Assembly (NCBI GenBank): GCA_964384905.1
Contig: CAYLND010000003.1
Span: 1-64,000 of the forward strand
DNA length: 64,000 nucleotides
Direction: 5' to 3'
Source: Gp22-AA3 sp964384905
GTDB taxonomy: Bacteria; Acidobacteriota; Polarisedimenticolia; Gp22-AA2
The first letter of the stretch is position 1; every line of letters starts with the position of its first letter. Below the pieces are notes generated by a model. It had not been told where the DNA came from. It ran no database searches and saw only the letters and a program-made list of their open reading frames with translations. A program made the translations under genes and the position numbers. Positions 35,079 through 42,539 of the stretch are shown piece by piece.

Positions 35079-35956
35079 ACGCTCGAGGACGCTCCTGGCC
35101 GATCGCGGCCAGGGGACGGGTCGAGAGGCGCGGCGGCGTTCAGCGACCAGTCGTACTCCCCGAAGACAAGAGAGGGCCTGCCGCCCTGCCGGTCGATGAA
35201 CGCCTTCACGTCGGGTGCGGCGTACGGAGCGATGAACGCGGCGACCGACGGCGCGCTCTTCGTCCACCCCGCCGCCGTGAAGTCCTCGCCGTACCAGTCG
35301 AAGTACTTCGATACCCGAAGTCTCGTCCCCTCGACCTTCACGTTGGCCGGGCTCGACAGGAAGGTTCGCGTCCTCTCGTCCAGCTCCTCCCCGATCCGGT
35401 CGCCGTCGTACGCCCAGGATGGCAGCGGGGCGCAGGAGCGCGAGGCGCAATTGAGCGCGAAGTGGAGGCGCGGATCGCGGAAGAACGGCCGCAGCAGGCG
35501 GTGCTCGATATCGTCCAGCGTGAGATCGAAGCCTCCGACCCGGTGTCGCTTCTCCGTCCAGACCCCCGGGATGTCGCGGATCGACGCCACGCCTGGATGC
35601 TCGAGGATCGAACGCACGGTGCAGGCGTTGTAGGCGTTGATCAGAAGCGCTTCGAGGTGCCCCGCGGTCAGAGAACCCAGGCGCGAGCCGGCGACACGCG
35701 CGAGGTAGGCGTCCAGCTCGGCCCGGTGCGCCTGCATGAACCGGTAGTCCACCAGGCCGTCCTTCGTCCCGCTGGAAAGGAGCGCTTCCCACGCGGCCTG
35801 ATCGAAGCGCTCGGTCCCGCCGGCGAGCGACGCCTCCATCGCCTGCGCGATGTCGCCGGTGGCGCGCTCGGCGGGCGGCGCGCCGCACCCGGCCGCGATC
35901 CCGGCGGCCGTGACGAGGGCGCACGAGATCGCCGTGACGATGGGACGCTTGGACAC
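34661..35956 (-). CDS. DUF547 lipoprotein-like exported protein with an unusually long open frame
   Basis: From the GTG at 35956 the frame gives 431 residues, but the DUF547 domain spans only about residues 30-273 and ends with the normal FGEYDWSLN. It has a hydrophobic N-terminus and a possible lipobox (IAAGC at about residue 24). DUF547 marks are LLINAYNACTVRSILEHP, DIEHRLLRPFFRDPRLHFALNCASRSC. The last 158 residues run antisense through the FMN reductase gene and look like a shadow sequence. Either the stop was lost or a frame error hides it; a +1 reading would stop at once after WSLN. Function unknown. Gene lies downstream of the tRNA pair. Confidence 0.7.
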   Translation of the reverse strand: MSKRPIVTAISCALVTAAGIAAGCGAPPAERATGDIAQAMEASLAGGTERFDQAAWEALLSSGTKDGLVDYRFMQAHRAELDAYLARVAGSRLGSLTAGHLEALLINAYNACTVRSILEHPGVASIRDIPGVWTEKRHRVGGFDLTLDDIEHRLLRPFFRDPRLHFALNCASRSCAPLPSWAYDGDRIGEELDERTRTFLSSPANVKVEGTRLRVSKYFDWYGEDFTAAGWTKSAPSVAAFIAPYAAPDVKAFIDRQGGRPSLVFGEYDWSLNAAAPLDPSPGRDRPGASSSVQSLISRATSRSSAHVFSIRAAFLGSTSFPDASNASPARMICTVAGRIRTPSAVSTCRSARTARTAPYGPGEAPMRSATFLLNGLPGGREAQSMTFLRVPGIEWLYSGVQMRRASEAAILSLNLRAPSGSPWLASMSPS

Positions 35957-35997
35957 GTCGCGTTGCTTCAGGAACGACGCCGGGGAGGGGAAAGGGG

Positions 35998-36072
35998 TGG
36001 TAGCGCTACGGGGATTCGAACCCCGGTCTGATGGCTGAGAACCATCCGTCCTAACCCCTAGACGATAGCGCC
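35998..36072 (-). tRNA. tRNA-Glu (anticodon CTC)
   Basis: 75 bases with genome-encoded CCA. Anticodon loop TTCTCAG on a GATGG/CCATC stem gives anticodon CTC; the T arm GGGGTTCGAATCCCC is complete. The acceptor pair 1-72 reads G-T. It follows tRNA-Gln by 3 bases and shares its promoter. Confidence 0.95.
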
Positions 36073-36075
36073 ACC

Positions 36076-36149
36076 TGGTTCCGGGACAGGGATTCGAACC
36101 CCGATAACATGGTCCAGAGCCATGTGTCCTACCGTTAGACGATCCCGGA
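36076..36149 (-). tRNA. tRNA-Gln (anticodon CTG)
   Basis: 74 bases with encoded CCA. Stem CATGG/CCATG holds the loop CTCTGGA, anticodon CTG. Acceptor stem TCCGGGA/TCCCGGA is perfect. It starts about 4 bases after the expected transcription start of the promoter at 36160-36188. Confidence 0.95.
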
Positions 36150-36159
36150 GAGCCGCGCA

Positions 36160-36188
36160 ATTTTAGTGAACGCGCCGGGGAGTGTCAA
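36160..36188 (-). promoter_or_regulatory. Strong promoter of the tRNA-Gln/tRNA-Glu unit
   Basis: On the minus strand TTGACA (36188-36183), exactly 17 bases, TAAAAT (36165-36160). This is near-consensus and directly precedes the tRNA pair; the DUF547 gene may be read from the same transcript. Confidence 0.8.
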
Positions 36189-36223
36189 CCGAATGTGCGA
36201 TGATGGCGGAGGAGGTGGCGCCC

Positions 36224-36409
36224 ATGAAATCTGCAACCTCGATGGCCGCATGGCTCCTGGCGGCGGTGTCGGTCGCGCACCTGCTGCGGCTGGTCTTCGG
36301 AGTCAGGGTGACGGTGGCCGATTCAGTCGTGCCGATGTGGTTGAGCGGGGTCGCGGCCGTCGTGGCGGGCTCGGTCGCCTTCATGCTCTGGCGAGGGGCG
36401 CGCCGATAG
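36224..36409 (+). CDS. Small two-helix membrane protein
   Basis: A 61-residue protein with two hydrophobic segments (about residues 6-24 and 34-54) joined by a short polar turn, ending WRGARR. The ATG at 36224 is preceded by GGAGGAGGT at 8 bases, a strong ribosome-binding site; an ATG at 36182 in frame is less well placed. No family recognised. It is followed by, and overlaps, the frame of the NlpC/P60-like protein. Confidence 0.6.
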   Translation: MKSATSMAAWLLAAVSVAHLLRLVFGVRVTVADSVVPMWLSGVAAVVAGSVAFMLWRGARR

Positions 36410-37029
36410 CCGGCGAGCCGCGTCATCCGCTTCGATGGCGGGCGCTGGCGCTGGCCCTTGCCTGGATTTGCGCGGGCGCGGACAATCCAGGGCGTGTCCG
36501 GCCGGGCGACATCGTCTTCCAGACGTCGGAATCCTCGCAGAGCGCCGCGGTGCAGGCGGCGACGCACTCGCCGTACAGTCACATGGGACTCGTCCTGTAT
36601 CGGGACGGACGGCCCTTCGTCCTCGAGGCCGTCGCCCAGGTCCGGCTGACACCGCTGGACGAGTGGACCCACAGAGGTCGGGACGGCCGGTACGTCCTGA
36701 AGCGACTCAAGGACGCCGGCCGTCTGTCCGGCTCCGATTCGCTGAGCAGGCTGGAGCACGAGGCCCTGCGATTCCTCGGGCGACCGTACGACCCTTATTT
36801 CGAATGGACAGATGAGCGCGTGTACTGCTCGGAGCTGGTGTGGAAGGCGTACGAACGGGGCCTCGGCCTGCGCCTCGGCGAGCCCGTCACGCTGTCAGCC
36901 TTCGATCTCTCGTCGGACATCGTGCGCACGAAGCTGCACGAGCGCTTCGGCGACCAGGTGCCGCTGCGGGAGCCGGTGATCTCTCCGGCGGCGATGTTCG
37001 AGTCGCTCCTTCTGGAATCGGTCCCCTAG
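36337..37029 (+). CDS. YiiX/YebB-like NlpC/P60-type cysteine hydrolase, start uncertain
   Basis: The certain part begins near 36450 with a hydrophobic segment and RPGDIVFQTSESSQSAAV, then THSPYSHMGLVLY (catalytic His), and YCSELVWKAYERG (catalytic Cys), the circularly permuted papain-like order of YiiX proteins. It likely cuts amide bonds in cell-wall peptides or lipids. No ATG lies near the signal-like segment; the GTG at 36337 is the nearest canonical start but overlaps the small gene by 73 bases and has no Shine-Dalgarno. An ATA codon at the small gene's stop is a further candidate. Its stop codon overlaps that of gltX tail-to-tail (CTAG). Confidence 0.75.
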   Translation: MVERGRGRRGGLGRLHALARGAPIAGEPRHPLRWRALALALAWICAGADNPGRVRPGDIVFQTSESSQSAAVQAATHSPYSHMGLVLYRDGRPFVLEAVAQVRLTPLDEWTHRGRDGRYVLKRLKDAGRLSGSDSLSRLEHEALRFLGRPYDPYFEWTDERVYCSELVWKAYERGLGLRLGEPVTLSAFDLSSDIVRTKLHERFGDQVPLREPVISPAAMFESLLLESVP

Positions 37030-38522
37030 GCCGACCCGAGGAACGCGATCAGGCGATCGATCCGGCGCAGGGCCCGCTCCTTCCCCACCAGGACCAGGAC
37101 GGCGAACAGGCCGGGGCTCACGCCGGTCCCGAGGAGGGCCACCCGCAGAGGATGGATGTACTCTGCCGCCTTTTCGCCGCGCGACTCGGCGACGGAGCGC
37201 AGCGCCTTTTCGGTCTCCTCCTCGGTGAACGGCTCGACGGAGGCGAGCGCCTGGCGGAGCGCCCCCATCCGCTCCGCGAGCGCGGCCCGCGAGCCCGGTT
37301 GGCCGTCTCCGCCGAGATGCTTCGCGACCGCGTCCTGCCGGTACTCGAAATCGTCGGTCAGGAAGGGGCGGACGTCGCGCACGAAATCGGGCATCCGCTT
37401 GGAGCGCGCCTTGAGCGCCTCGACGACCCGGAGAAACCACTCGCGCCGCTTCCCGCCGTCGTCAATGTCGCCGCTCATCAGACCCGCGCCAGCCAGGTCG
37501 TCGCGAATCAGTCCGACGATCGCTGTGGCAGGAAGATCGTTGATGTAGCGGCTGTTCAGCCACTCGAGCTTCTGCTCGTCGAACACCGCGCCCTTCCTGT
37601 TGATGCCCTCCAGGCGGAAGGCCGCGGTCATCTCCGCGCGGCTCATCTTCTCGACACCGTCTCCCGGCGACCATCCGAGCAACGCCAGGAAGTTGAACAT
37701 CGCGTCGGGCAGGTATCCGCGGTCGCGATACTCGGTGACCGACACGGCGCCGTGTCTCTTGCTGAGCCGCTTCTTGTCCGGCCCGAGGATGAGCGGCAGG
37801 TGGGCGAACCGGGGCGGCGTCGCCGCCGCGGCGCGATACAGGAGGATCTGCTTCGGCGTGTTGCTGATGTGATCGTCGCCGCGGATCACGTGCGTGACCC
37901 GCATGGCGATGTCGTCCGACACGCACGACAGGTTGTACGTGGGCGATCCGTTCGATCGGAGGATGACGATGTCCTCGATGACCGCCGAGTCGAACGATGT
38001 CGTTCCGTGCACCAGGTCGTCCCAGACAATCTCGCCGTCCGGCACCCTGAATCGCAGCGCCGCCGGCTCGCCCGCCGCCAGCCGGCGCTGGACTTCCTCG
38101 GGCGCCAGGCGCAGACAGGTGCGGTCGTATTTCCAGGCGGCCCCGGCCGACTCGGCCGCCTTCCGGCGGGCCTCGAGATCGGCGGGTGTGCAGAGGCAGT
38201 GATACGCCTTCTTCTCCTCGAGGAATCGCAGGGCGAGACGGCGGTGCGCGTCGACGTTCCCGGACTGATAGTGGGGCCCCTCGTCCCAATCGATCCGGAG
38301 CCACTCCAACCCCTCCAGGATGGTCCGGACGCTCTCCTCGGTGGAGCGCTCGGTATCGGTGTCCTCGATCCTGAGGATGAAGACTCCCCCGTGCCGCCTG
38401 GCGAACAGCCAGTTGAACAGCGCGGTGCGGGCTCCCCCGACGTGCAGGAAGCCGGTGGGGCTGGGGGCGAAGCGGACGCGCACGCCCCCGGATGCATCCG
38501 CTCCTGTGACCCTATCGGTCAT
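37026..38522 (-). CDS. gltX: Glutamyl-tRNA synthetase
   Basis: A 498-residue class I synthetase: HIGH-type motif APSPTGFLHVGGARTAL and KMSKS-type motif KKRLSKRHGAVSV, with LRIEDTD and the RGDDHISNTP loop between. Length is normal for bacterial GluRS with a C-terminal anticodon-binding domain. It charges tRNA-Glu and, if the organism lacks GlnRS, possibly tRNA-Gln for amidation. Interestingly both tRNAs lie 1 kb away. Its promoter is not clear: TTGAGG-17-TTAAAT sits close to the ATG. Confidence 0.97.
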   Translation of the reverse strand: MTDRVTGADASGGVRVRFAPSPTGFLHVGGARTALFNWLFARRHGGVFILRIEDTDTERSTEESVRTILEGLEWLRIDWDEGPHYQSGNVDAHRRLALRFLEEKKAYHCLCTPADLEARRKAAESAGAAWKYDRTCLRLAPEEVQRRLAAGEPAALRFRVPDGEIVWDDLVHGTTSFDSAVIEDIVILRSNGSPTYNLSCVSDDIAMRVTHVIRGDDHISNTPKQILLYRAAAATPPRFAHLPLILGPDKKRLSKRHGAVSVTEYRDRGYLPDAMFNFLALLGWSPGDGVEKMSRAEMTAAFRLEGINRKGAVFDEQKLEWLNSRYINDLPATAIVGLIRDDLAGAGLMSGDIDDGGKRREWFLRVVEALKARSKRMPDFVRDVRPFLTDDFEYRQDAVAKHLGGDGQPGSRAALAERMGALRQALASVEPFTEEETEKALRSVAESRGEKAAEYIHPLRVALLGTGVSPGLFAVLVLVGKERALRRIDRLIAFLGSA

Positions 38523-38628
38523 GGCCAGAGGGATTTAACCCGATCCAGGGCCGCGCCTCAAAGCACTTTTTGATTGCCCCGAGGGCGGTCCCGAGGTATA
38601 TGAAGGGTTCAGTCTCGAGAGGACGCCG

Positions 38629-40242
38629 ATGTCCCACATCTCGCCGCATCGGGTCAGGTCTTACCTTCAAGCCCTCATCGCTGCCGCCGCCATGGGCCTT
38701 GGAGTCCTGCTCCTGCCCTCCGCCCCCGACCCGTTCGCCACACCCGCGGAGAACAAGCTGCAGGGGTCGATCCCGAAGGCCCCCGACTATGCCGCGGGCT
38801 TCCCCCTCCTGTTCTACCGCACCGTCGACTTCCGGCCCCGACAGGGAGCGGTCGTCGCGGCCGACCTGGACGGGGACGGACGCCGCGAGCTCATCGTCTC
38901 GGTGCCGAACGGTCAGATAGTGGCACTCCACTCCGACGGAAGCCGCCTCCCCGGATGGCCTCGCTCCTTCGATGGTCTGACCCAGCCGGCTTTCCCGATC
39001 GGCGACGTCGGCGTCGGCGACCTGGACGGGGACGGCTCCCCCGATATCGTGACCTGCGTCGTCTCGGGCACGCCGATGCGCCGCAACTACCTGTACGCCA
39101 TGCGGGCCGACGGGACCGACCTGCCCGGGTGGCCCATCGAGCTGCGCGATACCAGCACCGATTATTACTCCTGCTCCGGCGTCCCGACGCTGCTCGCGGA
39201 CCTGGACGGCGACGGGCACCTGGATGTGATTCGCGCCATGAATCGCGGCGTCATCACCGCCTTCGACCGCCATGGGACTCCACTGAGCGGGTGGCCGGTC
39301 CGTCTGGGGCCCGACAAGAACGGGCACATCCGGGAAATCGGCGCCGATCTCGTGGCGGTCGATCTCGAGGGGGATCACCGCCACGATCTGGTGTTCGTCG
39401 AGTCGGGGCTGGGACCCCGGCTGGCCGCCGTGTCGGGCGACGGCCGGCTCCTTCCCGGTTTCCCGGTCTGGCTGCCCGAGATCATCGATCGCGACGCCCC
39501 GGCCGCCGCCGATCTGGACGGAGACGGCCGGCTGGAGCTCGTGCAGGCGACGCTGCCGTTCTACGGCGACCTCGTCGAGCCGATCCCCGAGCCGACCGCC
39601 GGGGGCCCGCTCGTCCCCGCCGCCCTGCACGTCATCCGGTCCGACGGCTCCAACCGGCCGGGCTGGCCCCGCCCGCTGCAGACCGGGGCCTCCTGGGGAT
39701 CGATCCTTGCCGACCTGAACGGCGACGGCCTGCCGGAGATCCTGCAGCAGGACGGCGACCAGCTCCTCGGCTTCGACGCCGCGGGCACCTCGCTCCCGGG
39801 CTTCCCCGTGGTCGTGCACAGGGTATTCGTCCGCTCCCAGTCCCTGACGACCACCCCGTGGGTCGTCGGCGACCTGAACGGCGACCGCCGCCCGGATCTT
39901 CTCCAGGTATGGAGCAGCCTGTATGCCGGAAGCTCTTTCATGCGGGTCTTCGGACTGCGCCCGACCGGCGCCCCCCTGCGTGGTTTTCCCTTCGACGCCG
40001 ACGGCGTCCTCGCCTCGTCGAGACCGGTGCTGACCGATCTGGACGGCGACGGCATCAACGACCTGGTCCTGCTCGTCTCGGAGGGTGGGAACGGCGGCTG
40101 GCGCCTGCTGGCCTGGAGTCTCGGCTCGCTGGTACGCGGGAACGGTGGGGTGACCTCGACCGACGGCACGCCCCAGGCGCCGCAGCTCCGCCCCATCGGC
40201 CCGCAGCCGCCGGACGGTCAGCTGCCGAACAAGTCCAACTGA
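38629..40242 (+). CDS. Exported FG-GAP/VCBS-repeat beta-propeller protein
   Basis: A 537-residue protein with an N-terminal hydrophobic signal (about residues 10-30). Eight calcium-binding loops of the type D-[LN]-[DNE]-G-D follow, e.g. DLDGDGRRE, DLDGDGSPD, DLNGDGLPE, DLDGDGIND, spaced about 50-60 residues apart, with GWP or GFP turns between (LPGWPRSF, LPGFPVWL). This predicts a 7- or 8-bladed propeller like integrin alpha chains, acting outside the cell as a binding or adhesion surface. No enzymatic domain is attached. The 3' end overlaps the radical SAM gene by 25 bases, tail-to-tail. Confidence 0.88.
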   Translation: MSHISPHRVRSYLQALIAAAAMGLGVLLLPSAPDPFATPAENKLQGSIPKAPDYAAGFPLLFYRTVDFRPRQGAVVAADLDGDGRRELIVSVPNGQIVALHSDGSRLPGWPRSFDGLTQPAFPIGDVGVGDLDGDGSPDIVTCVVSGTPMRRNYLYAMRADGTDLPGWPIELRDTSTDYYSCSGVPTLLADLDGDGHLDVIRAMNRGVITAFDRHGTPLSGWPVRLGPDKNGHIREIGADLVAVDLEGDHRHDLVFVESGLGPRLAAVSGDGRLLPGFPVWLPEIIDRDAPAAADLDGDGRLELVQATLPFYGDLVEPIPEPTAGGPLVPAALHVIRSDGSNRPGWPRPLQTGASWGSILADLNGDGLPEILQQDGDQLLGFDAAGTSLPGFPVVVHRVFVRSQSLTTTPWVVGDLNGDRRPDLLQVWSSLYAGSSFMRVFGLRPTGAPLRGFPFDADGVLASSRPVLTDLDGDGINDLVLLVSEGGNGGWRLLAWSLGSLVRGNGGVTSTDGTPQAPQLRPIGPQPPDGQLPNKSN

Positions 40243-41475
40243 TCGCCCGCGCGGCGCGGCACCTCGAACCGGCTGGTGTCGAGCGGAAAGGGCGCTCGCG
40301 CCAGCCCCAGACGCCCGCAGGCGGTTTCGAAGCGGCGTCGCAGCAGCTGCGCGTACGGCCCCGTCCCTTTCATCCTCGCCCCGAATTCGCTCCCGTAGCG
40401 CTGTCCGCCGTGCCCCTGGTCACCATGGTGCTCTGGTCTTGGAAAACCCAGNNNNNNNNNNGGGCGAGGGAAAGCGGCGCTGCGCCAGCCCCCAGAGCCT
40501 CCCGGCGGTTTCGACCCGGCCTCGCAGCAGCTGCCCGTTCGTCCCCGTCCCTGTCGACCGAGCCCCGCATTCGCTCTCGTAGAGCTGTCCGCCGTGCGCC
40601 TGACGCACGAGACTCAGGACGTGTTTCGCCTTCAGGGGATAGCGGGTCTCCAGCCATTCGGTGAACAGCTGCTTCAGCTCGTGCGGCAGGCGGAGCAGGA
40701 CGTAGCCGGCCGAGCGCGCTCCGGCTTCGGCCGCGGCCTCAAGAATCCTCTCGAGCTCGGCGTCGTTCAGGCCCGGAATCATGGGCGAGGACAGCACGCC
40801 CGCGGGGATGCCCGCCTGGCTGAGGGCCCGCAGGGTCTCGAGCCGGCGGGCGGGCGAGGCCGCCCGCGGCTCCATGGCGCGCGCCAGGCCGCGGTCGAGC
40901 GTGGTGATCGACACGAACACCGACGCCAGGCGCGCGGCGGCCATCGGGGCGAGGAGATCGAGGTCCCGCAGGATGAGACTCGACTTGGTGATGATCCCGA
41001 CCGGGTGACGGTGCTCCCGCAGCGCCTCGAGGAGACTGCGCGTGATCCGCAGATCGCGCTCGACCGGCTGGTACGGATCGGTGTTCGCGCCCAGCGCGAT
41101 CACCTCGCAGCGATAGCCGGGCCGGCGCAGCTCCTCGCGCAGGAGGCGAGCCGCGTCCGGCTTGGAAAAGATCTTCGTCTCGAAATCGAGCCCCGGCGAA
41201 AGCCCGAGATACGAGTGGGTCGGACGCGCGAAGCAGTAGACGCAACCGTGCTCGCAGCCCTTGTACGGATTGATCGACCGGTCGAAGGAGATGTCGGGCG
41301 AGTCGTTGCGCGTCAGGATCGTGCGCGTGACCTCGGGAGTGACGGTGGTCGCGAGACGCGGCGGCTCATCGTCCTGGCCCGCGACCGGCGCGGCGTCCTC
41401 GATCGGCGCCAGCCGGCGCTTCTCGAACCGACCCTCGACGTTGCTGACGGCTCCGCGGCCTTTCTTCGCCGGCAC
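40218..41475 (-). CDS. Radical SAM protein (PA0069/SplB-related), interrupted by an assembly gap
   Basis: The N-terminal part starts at a GTG (41475); the cluster motif is CEHGCVYC (Cys74, Cys78, Cys81), followed by YRCEVIALGANTDPYQPVE and SSPMIPGLND. The right contig breaks off at 40462 in a degraded copy of the C-terminus (GTGTNGQLLRG). The left contig holds a coherent C-terminus, GTGPYAQLLRRRFETAC, ending PRRAGDQLDLFGS at a stop at 40218. So the gene is probably intact in the genome and the scaffold shows its last third twice. Related proteins are uncharacterised; some group near spore-photoproduct-lyase-like enzymes. Confidence 0.85.
40452..40461. other. Assembly gap (10 N) with duplicated flanks
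   Basis: Ten N. About 130 bases on each side (roughly 40292-40425 and 40469-40605) align to each other with scattered differences, so the contig ends overlap rather than being separated. The outermost 25-30 bases of the left contig match neither copy. Confidence 0.9.
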
Positions 41476-41483
41476 GAGATCAC

Positions 41484-42539
41484 CTAGCTCTTGTCGTCCC
41501 CCCAGAGCCTCTTGACGGTCTGGCTGGCGAAGAAGACGAGGTCGAGATCGATGTGCGACTTCCCCAGGCCCGGTTTGTCGGTCTCCGGATGTCCGGGGAG
41601 CGGCCGCAGCGGCGCCTCGATGTCGATGCGCATCGAGGACGCCATGCGCGTGCTCACGAACACGCCGCGCTCGACCTCGAACACCGCCTCTCCCGCTCCG
41701 TTGCCGCTGCCGGTGCTGATGGTGCAGGTGGCGTTCTCGGCTTTCGCCTTGAACGCGGGGTCGTTCGAGTAGGAGGTTTTCACGTCGAAAGTCGCCAGCC
41801 CGTTGGCGATCGCTTTCAGCGTGTAGGTGCGCGTGAGCGTCAGAGTCACGTCCTCCAGACCGGCGATATTGAGCTTGGTCGGCAGGGGCACGACGCGCTC
41901 GTCCTTGAAGCCTTCGCCGATCCGGATCTCCTTCACCCCCTGGACCGACGGGAAGATCCGGTCGATCTCCGCGATCTGGAGCCCGTCGATCTCGGGATTG
42001 TCCTTGCCGCTCACCTTACGCTTCTCGCTCTGATTGCCGGAGGGGTCCAGCGTGCCCTCCCAGATGTAGGTGCGCAGATCCTTCTCGATTTTGTCGCTCG
42101 CGGCGTACATCTCTCCCTGTCGCTCGAACTCGAGGTCGAACTTCGGGATGGTCCGCCGGAACGGTACCTGGCCGCTCTTGTCCGCGTCCTGGGTGACGGT
42201 CGTGATCTCGTACACTTCGCTGCGCTTCTGACCTTTCATACGGCCCGCCCAGAAGTCGAATCCCTGTTTGTACGCGTCGGGCGCCTCGAACGAGATGTCG
42301 CGGTTCGCGATGTCGAAACGTGCCGCCAGGCTGTAGGTGGAGTTCACCCGCGCCTTCGGAGCCAGACGCACGACGCCTGCGACCGTCCCCTTCGGGGTCG
42401 GCGCGGCGGCGGCGGGCGCCGGCGTCCTGGAAGGCGTGGCGGCGGGAGAGGGTGGCGTCGCGGCGCCGAGAGCCCCGGCGCAGAACGCCATGAGCGCACC
42501 GGCCGCCAAAGAAGCGCTGCGGTCCCGTGGGCGGCGCAT
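41484..42539 (-). CDS. Exported protein of unknown function, beta-rich
   Basis: A 351-residue protein with a signal peptide (SASLAAGALMAFCAGALGA) and a Pro/Ala/Thr-rich linker at about 25-50. The body has no motif I can name; it contains many short beta-like segments, repeated acid/basic stretches (VSGKDNPEIDGLQIAEIDRIF) and one lone cysteine. It may be a periplasmic or outer-surface protein of a DUF6263-like kind. The start overlaps the stop of the HEAT-repeat gene by one base (TGATG), so the two are coupled. Confidence 0.65.
   Translation of the reverse strand: MRRPRDRSASLAAGALMAFCAGALGAATPPSPAATPSRTPAPAAAAPTPKGTVAGVVRLAPKARVNSTYSLAARFDIANRDISFEAPDAYKQGFDFWAGRMKGQKRSEVYEITTVTQDADKSGQVPFRRTIPKFDLEFERQGEMYAASDKIEKDLRTYIWEGTLDPSGNQSEKRKVSGKDNPEIDGLQIAEIDRIFPSVQGVKEIRIGEGFKDERVVPLPTKLNIAGLEDVTLTLTRTYTLKAIANGLATFDVKTSYSNDPAFKAKAENATCTISTGSGNGAGEAVFEVERGVFVSTRMASSMRIDIEAPLRPLPGHPETDKPGLGKSHIDLDLVFFASQTVKRLWGDDKS

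Noticed and set aside
35095..35112. Hairpin CTGGCC-G-ATCG-C-GGCCAG as a terminator between FMN reductase and DUF547
   Set aside because: Short stem and no T run on either strand; it may be chance in GC-rich DNA.
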